Of a stretch of DNA of 64,000 nt, positions 45,050 through 56,729 are shown in pieces. The notes beneath the pieces were generated by a model. It worked only from the letters and a program-made list of their open reading frames with translations, made no database searches and was not told where the DNA came from. The first letter of the stretch is position 1; every line of letters begins with the position of its first letter. Source of the stretch: Nereocystis luetkeana (taxonomy: Eukaryota > Sar > Phaeophyceae > Laminariales > Laminariaceae). The stretch spans positions 5,525,680 through 5,589,679 of the forward strand of contig JARUPZ010000034.1 of assembly GCA_031213475.1 (NCBI GenBank), in the 5' to 3' direction. Both the position numbers and the translations under genes were made by a program.

Positions 45050-45146
45050 TTAACCCCTTTAGAACCGCAGTCCCGTTTTGGGGACAAACTACTTGAAATT
45101 AGACTGGTTTGTCCCCAAAACGGGACTGCGGTTCTAAAAGGGTTAA
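45050..45146 (+). mobile_element. Family B piggyBac-like foldback MITE (reference copy)
   Basis: A 97-bp near-perfect palindrome including TTAA at both ends. The left arm CCCCTTTAGAACCGCAGTCC pairs with the right arm GGACTGCGGTTCTAAAAGGG, and GGGGACAAAC with GTTTGTCCCC, leaving a short loop (TACTTGAAATTAGA). TTAA targets with CCC...GGG termini are the signature of piggyBac transposons, so this is most likely a piggyBac-mobilised MITE. It encodes nothing. As RNA it would form a long hairpin and could feed small-RNA pathways (inference). Confidence 0.85.
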
Positions 45147-45345
45147 TATTAATAGCACCAGGTAAAAAGAAGAAACTCACCGTGAAGAACACGCACACAA
45201 GAGTAAAAGCTTGTACGTGTGATACGATGTGATAGATACCAATACCCGGGTACCATGCCCCTGCGAAAATGTACAGCACACGACACCTAATAAGAGTAAT
45301 TCCGACGTATCACGCAGCGTGAAAAGTTAACTTATCAACCCCTTT

Positions 45346-45463
45346 TAACCCTTCTATTAATAGAGCAAACTGCAGACTCGTTTCGGGGACGAATTACTTA
45401 GAATTTGACTAGTAATAAGTTGTCCCCAAGACGGGACTGCAGCTCTAAGGGTAGACTAACCCC
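45346..45463 (+). mobile_element. Family B foldback MITE, diverged
   Basis: TTAACCCTTCTATTAATAGA left end and GACGGGACTGCAGCTCTAAG right arm, with a small insertion in each arm. Confidence 0.65.
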
Positions 45464-46840
45464 GCTGGGATTCCAGGGGGGGGGGGGATTGACGACAACC
45501 GGTGAGGAACAGAGCGACGGCCACTGCCGCGTGATTTTTTTAATGTTGTTGTCCGAGTTGCAACGTAAGGGAGTCGCGCGGCTTGGGGCACAGCATGATC
45601 CTCCCCGTGCGTCTGGGCCCTCACGCTGCTCTTGGACGGTTGACATCACCGAACGTATCGTTGTTTTAGTCGCTGTCCCGGTGTACCCGTAGGGGGGCTC
45701 AATCTGCCGAACTCACGGCTGGCGGGATTGTAACAACGTTACAGAATACATGGTAGAACGTGGCAATAAACCGGCTCAGGAGTGCCGCGCTAGGTAGGAT
45801 TCATCAGGAAATGATCATTTCATAATCCGCTGCGCTGAAGGTAGTATACGTGGAACGCTCTCTTACCCCGAGCGAGACATTCGGCCTGGACTACCATTCG
45901 TGTACATCTACCGGCATACATTACCACAATCTCACTTGTCCTGTACCGTAGTCTTATCAATAGTAACGCCGTAGGACCGGAATTAGAGCTGGTGGTGGTG
46001 GTGGTCGTAGTAGTTACCGTTGCTGTCCCTACTGAGCGTCGTTGCCTTGCCCTCCAAAAACAGGAGGGGGGCATATAAATTGAGGCAGAAACAAAAAGCA
46101 GCAGCGATACCCTTCGAAGTCATAATCAAACTTAGAAAGCAGCTGGAGCGGAGGCAGAAGGAAAGAGAAAGAGAGAGGGGAATAGACAGAAGTTGTGAAC
46201 AGGCGTGTGTCATGGAAGCCGGTGTGCGACCTATCAATAGCGCTGAAACCGTAAGCGATGTTAGAAGGCTTTGGTTGACTGAGGGAGGACAGGCAGACAT
46301 TACCGGCACGTGCGCGGACAAAAATATGTCGGCTGACGGCCCTGTTGCCCCTTGACGGACTTGACGGACTTGACATACTTGACGTACAGCCTTCAAGGAG
46401 ATCTCTACACTAAAACTATTACATTCGGTCTAAGGAACCTTCGACCGTTCAAATCTACAGTAGACGGTCAACCGTCATCTTTGACGCGAAGAGACCTGGG
46501 TGTGTGCGTGTTTGAGGAATTTCATACAAGGGAAGACAACAAACAAACGATGACGATAACGTTCGGCATCGGCTGCGCGAAGCATACCCCCCGGGCCTTC
46601 TGAGTTACAGGAGACGGTAATGTCATTGTCCGAAACTGCAGCGCGTGGAGTTGTTACCCACGACACTCGCGAAGCGTGCTTTTTCTGGCTCTGCTCCCGC
46701 TGCCGCGCGCTCACGCCGAGCGGTTTTACGGCATGGGCCCCGACATCAAGAACCCCGCGACCGAGGCTCATAACCTGTGTGTGATACCGTCCTTGAACAG
46801 TCTAGAGCACACCAGGCAGAACCGATTGATCTTCATGTTT

Positions 46841-46985
46841 ACGGGTCGGGTCGGACCGAGTAAGCGTGGCCCGAGACGATCCAGAGCTCGAAACGCCCCC
46901 GACCCGACCCGACCCGTGATATTTCGAAAGGTTCCCGACCCAACCCGCGGGTCGGGTCATGACCCGCGAAGAGCCGTTATATTTC
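46841..46985. repeat. GGGTC/GACCC inverted pentamer cluster
   Basis: ACGGGTCGGGTCGG near 46841 faces CCGACCCGACCCGACCCGT near 46899, then CCCGACCCAACCCG and CGGGTCGGGTCATGACCCG follow. Strong foldback potential; class unknown. Confidence 0.6.
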
Positions 46986-47204
46986 CGCTCAGAGTGGTAT
47001 GCACTACACACAGAGAAATAATCCTACGACGCCAATGTGCAACATGGTCTGAGGCGCCGACGCCGTGCGTGTAATAACACGCTAGCGATAGAACACCTCC
47101 TAGGTCCTGGGATGATTTCTCCCAGCCGGGAAGAACGGGGGGGGGGGCACACAAACGCACGCGCAACACTACACGCCCCGCACCAATGCAACACGAATAG
47201 ATGT

Positions 47205-47645
47205 TCGTATTCGTTGGCTTCGTGCTCGGCGGTGCGAGGCAAGTGTTCGTCGACGGACGAGTACTCTCTCAAAAACGTGGGTCAAGTATTCGTCCACGGG
47301 CGAGTATTCATCCACGGACGACTACGTCCTCGAAAACATGGGCAAGCAGTCGTCCTACGGTTGGACGGGTGATACCGATGACAGAATGAGTACGTAGTCA
47401 TTTTTTGTTTTTCGTCTTGGGTAGGAGAACACGGTCAGATGTACCGGTTTCGCTCTCCGAAGCATTCACCTGACTTTTGAGTGATGTATTCGTCGGCGAC
47501 TGACGATAACACTCCCGAAAAACATGAGGCAAGCACTCGTCCATGGACGAACACCCTCTCTAAAACATGGGGCAGGTCTTCGTACCGTGGACGAGTACCC
47601 TGTCAGGAACGTGGGGCAAGCATTCGTTCACGGACGAATTAGCAC
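47205..47645 (+). repeat. Minisatellite of TCGTCCACGGACGA units
   Basis: Two clusters (47225-47365 and 47515-47640) of units of about 40 bp: AACATGGGGCAAGCATTCGT, CCACGGACGAGTA and CTCTC. The CGTCCACGGACG core is palindromic in every unit. Confidence 0.75.
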
Positions 47646-47711
47646 CTATTCGACCAATGGATTTCCCGAGTATTCGTCGAATCTGTTCGTGTTCGGGCGG
47701 GGTGTGCGCAC

Positions 47712-48061
47712 TGTGAAGGAGTTACCTACTGAGCTGCAGGGGGAAAACATTGATCAATTGCCCAGCCCAGGGATAGTCCCTGTAATATCCCCCCCCCCCC
47801 CCTCCCTCTGAGCGGCGGGGTCTTTGGGGCATCGGTACCGTAGACGGCCGTACGTTGACCTACCCGCTTCGTTCCATTTCCTGGGGAACCAGGGAGGTAC
47901 GTATTCAGGGACGCGCGCGCATAACATTTTCGGTAAAAGAAACGCCCGAAGGGAGAGCCGAACCGGCGTCCTCGACGGCGTCAAACATGATGGTGTTACC
48001 TGCTGAGCTGCGGGGGGTACAGCATCGACCAAGCACCCAGCCCAGGGCAATCCTTCGAACA
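47712..48061 (-). mobile_element. TRIM-like miniature LTR element, copy 3
   Basis: Inverted relative to copies 1 and 2. Terminal direct repeats are at about 47990-48061 and 47712-47785 (CCTGGGCTGGG, AGCTCAG.AGGTAAC). In the minus direction TTTGACGCCGTCGAGG follows the first repeat, and a long G/A purine tract (47788-47813 on the plus strand) precedes the second. The interior contains GGTTCCCCAGGAAATG and GAAGCGGGTAGGTCA-like words of copies 1 and 2. The most diverged of the three; the target duplication is not clear. Confidence 0.75.
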
Positions 48062-48489
48062 ACATAACGAAAATGGCGTCTTTGGAAACTACTGTAGCTC
48101 GTCGTGAGAGTCATTTTGTCCGTACGTAGAACGCATCGCTCCGCTTTTTCTGCACTCCTCCTGACATCGAGAATTTCACCCCGGAAGTTCGTCCGAGTGG
48201 GGGTGTGGTCTTGCGTGTCACGCGGTATGTACGCGGTTGTCACCTTTGCTCTTCGTACGTGCCCGTGGTGTTAGGCCAGGTGCTTATGTGTGTGAGCATC
48301 AGTCTAGCGCATGCGTTTGGCGGGTCGACCCCGCTCCTCTGGCCCGCTAGGAAGCCGTCTCCTCAAATCAGACGAGGCACAATCGCATACAGAGCCTAGT
48401 CGAGGGGAAAAATCGCCTTGTCTTTATTTTTTCTCGGCAACTGGCCTCCTTTCCCACGAATACTCGCGAAGCAAGCACACGCCTCTCGG

Positions 48490-48690
48490 TTAGGGGGGGG
48501 GGGGGGGTAATACTCATGACGTGCATAGTTAGTTGTATGACCATAGGCCCTCGCATCGCTGCACTGCCGGGACGGAGCACGTCGGGCTTTCACCGACCAG
48601 GAAAACACTGCTTGCACCGGTCGCGAAGCGCTGTGAGGTGTTGGGCGAGTCGCGTGAAGGGTAGGCTGAATCCTGGGCGGGGGTAGGTGG
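48490..48690 (-). repeat. C-tract repeat copy
   Basis: G-run at 48495-48508, then GCACTGCCGGGACGGAGCAC, TTTCACCGACCAGG and GTCGCGAAGCGCTGTGAGG. The far end is replaced. Confidence 0.65.
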
Positions 48691-49795
48691 GGTTCGACGG
48701 TGGCGGCGGTGGCGGCGGTGCCGGTGGAAATGCCTCGGTAATTTTCGTTCATATGAAGGTGAAGGCATACGTACGGTTGCCCAGTGTCGGGAGCACGGCG
48801 GAATCGGGCACAAGTACGCGCGGTTGCGAAACTAGATTACATACACTGTAGTACAGTACACGTCATTTACTGTAGTAAACGTGGTCCAGGTTCAGGCTAG
48901 GGTTATTGTTCGAGGGTCGTAAGTGCGTTCTGCACCAGCTCCAGTGTGACGACTCCCGAATGTCTTGGTGCTTGTTTCCTGGAGACCAATAATTACCTTG
49001 TACGCTTTAGAATAGGTGTCCTGCACTGTGTAGGTCGAAGCAGCCCTATGTGCGTCGAGCATACGGTGGCGGCGGCTGCGGCTGCAGCTGCAGACCATGA
49101 ATACGTAGTTGATCATATATTGTGTTCCGTTTTCCGAGCCCTCGCACCAGTGGGTGCTTCGTCCCCCTTGCGGCGTATGAAAAACGTTCGGACAGCTCGA
49201 TCTCACTGTACGGGCGACCGCATTTTATGGGCGTGGCATGCGTATGTATCTGTCGAAACACCGACGACTGCGTGCCTCCGCTACTTGTTTTTTGGCGATG
49301 CAGAGCGGCCAGCTCTGTCGCCGGATTGTTTTGACATCACACAACTCCTACCAATTTCTTCCTTGATAAGCTAAAAGCCGCCGTCGTCGTTGTCGTCGTC
49401 GTTGTCGTCGTCGTTTTTTTTTTGTTTCTTAGTGTTGCTCTTTTCGACGTCGCTGAACCTTCCTCGTCTCGCGTTGATCTCTCTGCTCGTACTATGCGTG
49501 CTGCTCAAATAGCCCCAGTGTGCTCTACGCCGAAGTTCGTGGACCGCAGCGCCTGGGCAGCGTACGGAACAACCAGGATGATAAAATATTTTATAAAGAA
49601 AACAGAGCTATTGTGTTACCCCTACGTAAGTAGCTCGAGCGGCATGGATCGAGACCTTCCGTAGGAGACGAGTACTACCGATACAGTGGGTGCCCCGACC
49701 CAAGACAGGGGTGGGGTACAGGCCCAAAACGCCTACTCGCGCGTCGACCTTCTCTCTTCTCCACAGATGGCGATGAATATGGCACTCTAGTCAGG
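48691..49795. other. No recognisable gene
   Basis: GGCGGT run near 48706 and GTCGTC run at 49381-49415. The plus frame 48946-49374 is open for 142 codons but has no recognised family. Confidence 0.35.
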
Positions 49796-50588
49796 GGTGC
49801 AAGGCTGTTTCCTATGCGGTTCGATTTCGGGCTTCAGATTTGTGTTTTTCGGTCTAAAAAATGAATGACCCTGCTTATGCAGCCCGAATATGCAAAATCC
49901 GACCGGAAAAAAATCGATTTGAGAATGCGATGACCCAAGTCGTCGGATTTTGGCCCAAAATCCGACGACCTGGGTCATAAGATGTTCAAATCGAAAAATG
50001 GCTTGCTCTCTGAATTCAAGATGTTATCCATGACAGCAAACAGCAGCAGCAGAACGATGGATGAGTTGGATGGCGATAGAGCGGTGCGACGTTGCTTCGC
50101 GCCCGACGCTCGGGCGGCGGGGGGGCCGTCCGTCCGTGGCCAGACTACAGTCGCCTGGCGCGTGCTCGGGCCTAAAGACCAAGAGACGCGCACTCGGCAC
50201 GCACCTCTCCGTGGATAAGTACGAGTACTCGTAGACTACACTGCTGTACAGCAGCAGCAGTCAGTCACAAAATGGAACACAAAATACCAAGACAGGTTGG
50301 CTCTAGCGCACTCGCCACGTCTCTTGGCCGCCGGACCAGAGGCAGTCAGCCTTGGCTCGCACGCTTGGGTCCTACGCGCAGGGCAGCGCACCCAGCGCGT
50401 CTCATTGCGGCGCCAAGCCACAAAAACAGCAGTTGGACTCGGCGTTTGCTCGAATCTCTACACACACAATAAATCTGATTTTTCCGCATAGGAATACTGT
50501 TTCGATTTGCCAACTCCACATCTGAAAATGCGATCGGGGCAAAATCTGAAGCTCAAAACTCGAACCGCATAGGAAACGGCCTAAGACC
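49796..50588. mobile_element. Non-autonomous TIR element, 0.8 kb
   Basis: Inverted ends: GGCTGTTTCCTATGCGGTTC at 49803 and GAACCGCATAGGAAACGGCC ending at 50581, with GCTTCAGATTT repeated in inverted form just inside. A further perfect-looking palindrome at 49931-49977 (TGACCCA.GTCGTCGGATTTT) sits near the left end. No transposase is present. The outermost left bases CAGGGGTGC resemble hAT termini, but the right end does not match well and no 8-bp duplication was found, so the superfamily is open. Confidence 0.65.
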
Positions 50589-50833
50589 CGTTTGATGTTC
50601 GTCGCATCGTATTCCAAAATGTTGGTGCTGTAGAAATCCCGGCCATAGTGGTATATACTGCAGCTTTTGTGCAGGCGGTGCCAGCCGATATGGTCTCTCG
50701 TAAGCCTGTTTGTGTGCTGCACTGCACATCGGCATGCATTTGACCCTGTTCAAGTATTGTGTCACTAAAGTGGAAGTGCAGCCAGCCCATAAGGGGCTCA
50801 ACTGTACCGCTATCCTCTTTCGCGTGCCCTCTC

Positions 50834-50941
50834 TGAACCCTTTTAGTACCGCAGTCTCTTTAGACCAGTTTTGGGGACAAAATTACTTAGATTTTGACTG
50901 TTTTTGTATCCACCACGGGACTGCAGTTCTAAAAGGGTTAA
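50834..50941 (+). mobile_element. Family B foldback MITE
   Basis: GAACCCTTTTAGTACCGCAG left arm with a small insertion; right arm GGGACTGCAGTTCTAAAAGG then GTTAA. Confidence 0.75.
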
Positions 50942-52399
50942 TGGGGTACCCACGACTGTCACGAATACACAAACGCCACCCCCTCATCTCAGCTAGCCCC
51001 ATGTGACGCGATGGCGTCGTCGTGACGGGGCCACGTGCGCTCGGGTAGAGGTCGCGGCGTCAAGCTCGCACGTTCAAGCCCTCGGCGGCGGAGCGCCTCC
51101 CTGCCTCCCTCCATTCCCCCTTCCCTCCCTGGCTGGGGCAGTTGCGAGGAACAAGACATCCCGTAGGATTAGTTGCCCCTCTCTCCCCGCCCACGATATC
51201 ACGCAAGCGCGGCCTGAGCGCGGCTTACGAAATAAAGGCAGGGTTGAATTTCCGATGGAGATGTGCTTTGGTTCAGGGCTAGGAAAGGGCCCGCATGCAC
51301 ATCGGATATATAGATAGATTATCTACTGTTGTAGACGATCTTACTCCTATATCGCAGGAGACCGTATCAACAGTGATCAAGACCCCATCATAAACAAAAA
51401 AAAGAAACTATGTATTCCAGTAGTTTTACTACAGCAAGTATATTCGGTCCTGATTGCTATGTTCCCCCGTAACACTATTATTTTGATGTGGTGCGGTGCA
51501 AGAGCCGAATTAGGCAGATCCCACCCGGCATTTTTTCTATTCACGGGAGCCGCGTCGTTCAGGCCTCACTCGGCGGAATATTTTTTTTCTAGCAGTGGTA
51601 GATCTTGTACATTGTATGTATACACCAGCAATTAGTCCATTTTGTTTCCGGTTAATACTGTGTGAAACATGTACCCGGCACAACGAACCGAACAAGAAAT
51701 TCGACCTCAGCCATGACTGCCAGAGGCGGGGGAAGCACATAACTTATGTCGATATCTGGTGCGTAAATATGTTTACGTGTTTTTTTTCTTCACTAGAATC
51801 AATTATTTAATGGGTGAAAGGGAAAAAGGCACTTTCAAAATCTGTCTAAATCAGCCCAGGATACGCCATTGTGAACAAAGCATCGATTTGTATCGCGAAA
51901 TTTAGTCAATACCAGAAAACAAAATTAAAAAACGAGGCTACGTAGGCATTGTTAAATGAGAGCAAGGGTTTTCCGCCCTGTGATTTTTTAAATTTTGATG
52001 TGTGATCCCCGAAACTAGACGTCCTCCCAGACTCGACTTTGTGCCTACCGTATATTTGAGTCGCTTTGAGTTACCTCCGAAATCGGAAACGTTACGAACG
52101 TGGTAAACTCTGACACCTCGTCGTTTCTCCGTCGAAACACTTTTGCTCAAGAACGCTGTACCCACCAGGCGAAACGGACGCGAATTTCACGGTTTATCGA
52201 CGGCAGGTAGGCGAAGATCATTCTATAGCTAAAAGCCTAGAGTGCGAAACTCTGCGCCTCGGGGATGGGCTTTTTCAGTGGTGTATACATTTTTTTATTA
52301 TTGTACCGAAGACACCTTCCTGCGACCAGGAGATACGGGTACTGCTGCACCTGGGTGCTGAAGAAGTGCATGGAGATTTTCGGCTGCACGGACCATATC
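50942..52399. other. No recognisable gene
   Basis: A family A right-end fragment lies at 51438-51474 (GCTATGTTCCCCCGTAACA). Weak GATCT-type words at 51305-51365. Otherwise unassigned. Confidence 0.35.
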
Positions 52400-52590
52400 T
52401 GTCCCTTGACAGATAGATCATGAACTGGGCATATTTGTAGATGATCTGATCTCCCCGAGGTGTGGAAATGTCAGAGAATTGGCCTCGGTGGGGTGACTGC
52501 GCGGTAAAGCTCGGCCAAGTTCTTGGGCAGCGCTTTAGCCTACTGTAATCTAGTCTAGCCTAGGCTAGCTTAGCCTAGCCTAGCCGCTCC
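52400..52590 (+). repeat. GATCT-rich repeat fragment and CTAGC tandem
   Basis: TTTGTAGATGATCTGATCTC and CCGAGGTGTGGA at 52434-52466 match the tail of the GATCT repeat. 52548-52585 repeats GCCTAGCCTA-type pentamers. Confidence 0.5.
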
Positions 52591-54215
52591 ACCGTCCCGC
52601 CCCGGGACCGCCGGACGGAAGGTTTAAAAAACAAACACGGCTCGGAAGGAAGCCTTTCGTCGCTGAACGGTAGTTCCGTCACTCGGATGTTCGAAAAAAT
52701 CGCTCGTTGTTCTCCAGGGGCGGTGTGACGCGGACGAGGGCTCTCAGCGGCTTTCCTTGCCCGGGGTCTTTGTATGTGGTTTTTGCCGCGGCGCCCGGTC
52801 CACGCGCCATGGATACGATGCCAGTAGTCCAACTTTCCACTTTGCCCGACTCACACTGCTGCGCTGGAGACGAAGAGGGTCTTCCCTAAACGTTGGTGAT
52901 CAACAGTTCGGGCTACAGGGCTGAGGTCAGGGTTAGCTATATTCGTACGGTACACGGTATGTATCAACCATTTCCTCGAGTATACGGTAAGCTACCCCCA
53001 AGTGCGTATTCTCCCCTGGTATACGTTTGTATAAAGACACCAAGTACAAGGTCACCCTTCGAGATTATGGTTCCATGACTTGAAATCCCGGGCGGTGTCG
53101 CGAGCTGAAAAGGAGAGCAGCAGTCGTTCGTTCCTCGTACCGGCTACGCGCGCGTAGCAACTGGGCGAGAACGAAGAGCATGAAGAAGCTCGTGAGAGCT
53201 AAAAGAAAGAAAGAAAGAAAGAAGGAGGTTAGCCACCGGGAAAATAACCAGGCAAGTAGCACCGACCGGCCATCCGAAACAAGTTGATGGTTAGCTCTCG
53301 ACGTGTGAACCATAACTACCCTCTTTCAGGGCGTACGGCGTACCGGACGTGCGACACCTCTCTCTTTCCGTGCCCGAGAGGGGCATGTGCCGAGCGCGGT
53401 GGGCGAGCCGCGCCCCCCCCTCGCGTGCGAAAGTGAAGGCGAGGCAAGGCAGGGCAGGACAGGGCAAGACAAGGCAAAGCAAGGCAAGGCGGAAGAGGCC
53501 CTGAACTTGCAGCTCGGTCGCGCTTCGTACCGCGTGAGACCGCGGGTAGGCAGACCGAGGGGTCTGCTCTGGACTCAAGACTTTAAATCGCGCGAAGATG
53601 TTTCAAGAAATAGTCTGCACCCAGGGGGATTCCTCCGGCGACTGCTGTCGCTAACGCTTCGATGTTCGGCGTTGAAAATGGAGTACTTTGTTCCGCCGTT
53701 TCAACGCGTCATGACGGCTTACATGTGCGTGAAAGGAACGTGACATCGGCCGTAGACGTGGAGATGGACCGCAGATGGTTGTGTTCCGCTTTTTTATTTT
53801 TTGTTTATCAAAATGTTCAAACGTAGCGGTACAGCAGTATATTTACGCAAATAGCATGTCTGTCTCTCGCGAAGCAGGGGCATGCGTGTGTCCTGTGCAC
53901 GACGAAAGGCAGTCACCGCCGCTGCCGCCGCTGCTGCTATTCGTGGGTGAGCTTGCGCAAGCCCCGCACTACCCGAAGGAGAGTATTGCCCGGGGTGACC
54001 ACCTCCGCCGTTATCTCCACCGTGCATGATCCTATCAGGGTCAGGTCGGGTCAACATACTCACGCCCCCGAGGTTGATAAACGGGGGCGGCTTGGTCTAT
54101 TGTTGCAACGGGAGCGACAGGTTGAAATTGACACACGACACGTATTTTGTATTTGGAGGTGTGTTGACCTTTTTTTTTCCAGTCTGCCTTAGGGTAATCA
54201 ACGAACGAAAACGGT
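52591..54215. other. No recognisable gene
   Basis: Contains an AAAG run at 53196-53225 and a GGCAA-type tandem at 53425-53492. GTATCAACCATTTCCTCGAG-like words at 52962 recur loosely at 43746. Confidence 0.35.
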
Positions 54216-54221
54216 TGCCGC

Positions 54222-54262
<41 letters not shown>

Positions 54263-54375
54263 ATGCTGCTGTCGTCGCTGTTGTTGCCGGTGTAGCTCTT
54301 CCTGTTGCTGCTGCAGCTGCTGCCGATGCTGCTGCTGTAATTGTTTCTGCTGCTGCCGCCTTCGCTGCAGCTTCT
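54216..54375 (+). repeat. CTG microsatellite cluster
   Basis: (CTG)n with GTTGCC and CAG interruptions; creates poly-Leu and poly-Ala frames. Confidence 0.9.
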
Positions 54376-54599
54376 GGCGGCTGCAGAGGGGCGAGGAGAT
54401 GGCTGAAGCGATTGTTGCGGGAGGGTGGCGAATCCGTGTTCCCCGATAACGCTACAAGCACGACTCGTTAGGTCAAATCTAGGGAATTTCGATAAAGCGC
54501 ATTATGGGCGACAAAAACAATTCTTCATAAAGCCAGCGTTTACGGACGCGGTGCTGTGTGGGACTGCGGTTGCTAAGCACGGCAGATGTCCCCCCATCC

Positions 54600-54812
54600 G
54601 AAGGTTCGCCTCACACACAACTCTTAGTAGGACCCCGCTCACTCTCCATGTAACTCGCGCAACACCGCACGGAGCTTGGCGCTTGGTGCAAGAAAATGTC
54701 TGTCTGGTCGGTGAAAACCCGATGTGATTTTTCCCGTCATTGTAGAGATGCGAGGGTCTATGGTCCTACGACTACGGCCATGCATGATAATGATGACCCC
54801 CCCCCCCTGTTT
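54600..54812 (+). repeat. C-tract repeat copy
   Basis: CTTAGTAGGACCCCGCTCAC, GCTTGGCGCTTGGTGCAAGA, GATGCGAGGGTCTATGGTCC and then a C-run at 54799. Confidence 0.65.
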
Positions 54813-54949
54813 GTCACCACGTCGACGATGGTTCACAAGCAGGGGACAACCCCTCCCCCCTCCCCTCCCGGACCTCGCCCCCCCATCACACACCTGCACG
54901 AAGAGGGCTGCGAAAAGTAAGCCTCCATGATCAACACAGCCTTCACTCC

Positions 54950-55091
54950 CCCCCCCCCCCCACTTGTTCCGTGAAAACCCGACATGCACCGTCCCGTCAC
55001 TGTAGGGATGCGAGGGTCTATGGACATAAGACTACGACCATGCATGAGATCGAGTACATCTCTGCTATCGAGTACACCCCCCCCCCCACCT
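54950..55091 (+). repeat. C-tract repeat copy, right half
   Basis: CCCGACATGCACCGTCCCGT, ACTGTAGGGATGCGAGGGTC, GATCGAGTACATCTCTGCTA then a C-run at 55076. It is preceded by another C-run at 54949, as if one copy was inserted at or joined to the tail of another. Confidence 0.65.
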
Positions 55092-56665
55092 GTTCTAGCT
55101 ACCACCCCTCTTCCGTGAATGATGGCACGAATCGCCGTTTTTCTGGACGTCGGCGACGAGCGCAAAGGCCCTTGTGCCTGCTGGCGTACTCGTAACCCCC
55201 TTATTGGCTCGGAGGGCGTGTGTAGACGACGACGGCCACGAGACCCGCGAAGCGCCGGTGGAACCCTTTGGGGTCAGTTGAGCTTACGAGCGTGTTCGAT
55301 ATACTGGCCGGCGCACACCGTGTGGGAGACGAACAGGACAAGCCCTACGCATTGGTTGACCAATCATTGGAGTAAGGGTTGGTGTCAGGGTTCGTTGCAT
55401 CCGTATACCCTCGGTTCGGTCGCGATTATTTCGTGAAGCTCTCTCGGAAGAGCATTATTCGGCTCATCACCAGTAGGGTGAAACCACGAAAAAATGGTTG
55501 CCGCACATGGCGCACGAGAAAAAGGGACTGGTATGTGCCTGGTATCGTTCTGGGCGGAAATATAGTGACCGTTCTAATATTAATGCGAATACCACGCGGT
55601 CCTTATATTTACGCCCAGGGTGTAGCCCACTGTTGATTGGGTCTGATTGGCTAAGGGTAGGGTTGGGGTCGGAGGTTGGGCATACTGGTCGCGTACGCAG
55701 TGACCCTCGCCCTTTCTTTCTCGAATAGGCGATATACCACCCTCCTTATCACGGCCGTCGAGTGCTCTTCGGGTAGAGCCAGATGCCGCAGCGTTATCCC
55801 AACCTGCCATCAGCATGATGCCAGCGTTGGGGGTGTTGCACGTGCTGAACTCGTCTAAAGAAGCTTCGAGTCTGAACGAACGGGCACGGTTCCCTCCCAT
55901 GGTTGGAGGTGGCGGAAGAGTCAGCCAACCCCATGGTCACGTCTAGTTGCTTCCGTGCACATGGTGCTTCTTGTGTGACCAACATGTATGTGCCGTTCAC
56001 TCGAAAGTGTTCTCCCGTGCCCACTACTGCTGATTAAGGGCCGAGGAGGGCAAAGGGGGAGTGCTTGCTGCACCTGGCGCTTTGCACTGCCTCCGAACGG
56101 GGCGGGGATTATGCCCCGAACTTTGCCGTCAGGCTTTTCACATAATCTTGCTTTAAACGAGCATTTGGCCCTCTATTTACTCATTGGTTGCTCGCTTTAG
56201 CGACTTGACCATTGACCACGCATCCCAGCAATTCACCCACCGACAATAATGTTACGCGTTTTCTAGGGTCCAGTGAAGATTACCTGGCGCATATTAAAAA
56301 CTGCCAACAAAGGTGTCAGTGCCTGAGCCTTCATGGGTCCTCCCTGGAGTTTTGTTTCTTATTGCACCATTTTACTTGCGCCTCGCGGTTCACGCGGGTG
56401 CTCATAACGAAACAAACGTACTGGTTACAATCAATTAATCACTTTCTTGCACAGCCTTTACTTGCGCGTGTGGTGGTTTATGTGGGTGCTGTCCTCAAAA
56501 ACAAATATCTTATTAGGCGCTTTCCGAAGCCCCCGTCGCGATTTGCATTCTGATCGAATGTGCAGAACACGGTGCGTCGTTCGACCCTCGCCTAACACTT
56601 TGATCGTTGCCCGCCGTCCCGTACGCCTCCGACCCTCCTTCCGTGCCCGTGCGTGTGCCAAAAAG
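55092..56665. other. Region upstream of the GH114 exons, no exon recognised
   Basis: Short open stretches only. TTGACCATTGACCACGCATC near 56205 is shared with 19110. Earlier exons of the GH114 gene (including any signal peptide) should lie here but could not be identified. Confidence 0.35.
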
Positions 56666-56729
56666 TGGAGGCTAGCGGGGTCTCCAAAAGCGACAGCAGG
56701 AGTGGGAATGTACGACATCGACCTTTTCG
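56666..56729 (+). CDS. GH114-type glycosidase, exon encoding WRLAG...YDIDLF
   Basis: This exon reads WRLAGSPKATAGVGMYDIDL then F plus one base, followed by a strong donor GTGAGC at 56730. YDIDLFD with an upstream W.L.G is the conserved start of the glycoside hydrolase family 114 TIM-barrel (known members: endo-alpha-1,4-polygalactosaminidases and relatives). The 5' edge is an estimate: AAAAAG before TGG is a plausible acceptor, but the frame stays open further upstream. Joined to 59023 the split codon becomes GAT, giving the conserved final Asp of YDIDLFD, which is strong evidence that the two pieces belong to one spliced gene. An earlier exon with a signal peptide is expected but not found. 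Confidence 0.7.

Noticed and set aside
47205-47645. CRISPR-like array
   Set aside because: Spacers are repeated and units vary; it is a eukaryotic minisatellite with no cas genes.
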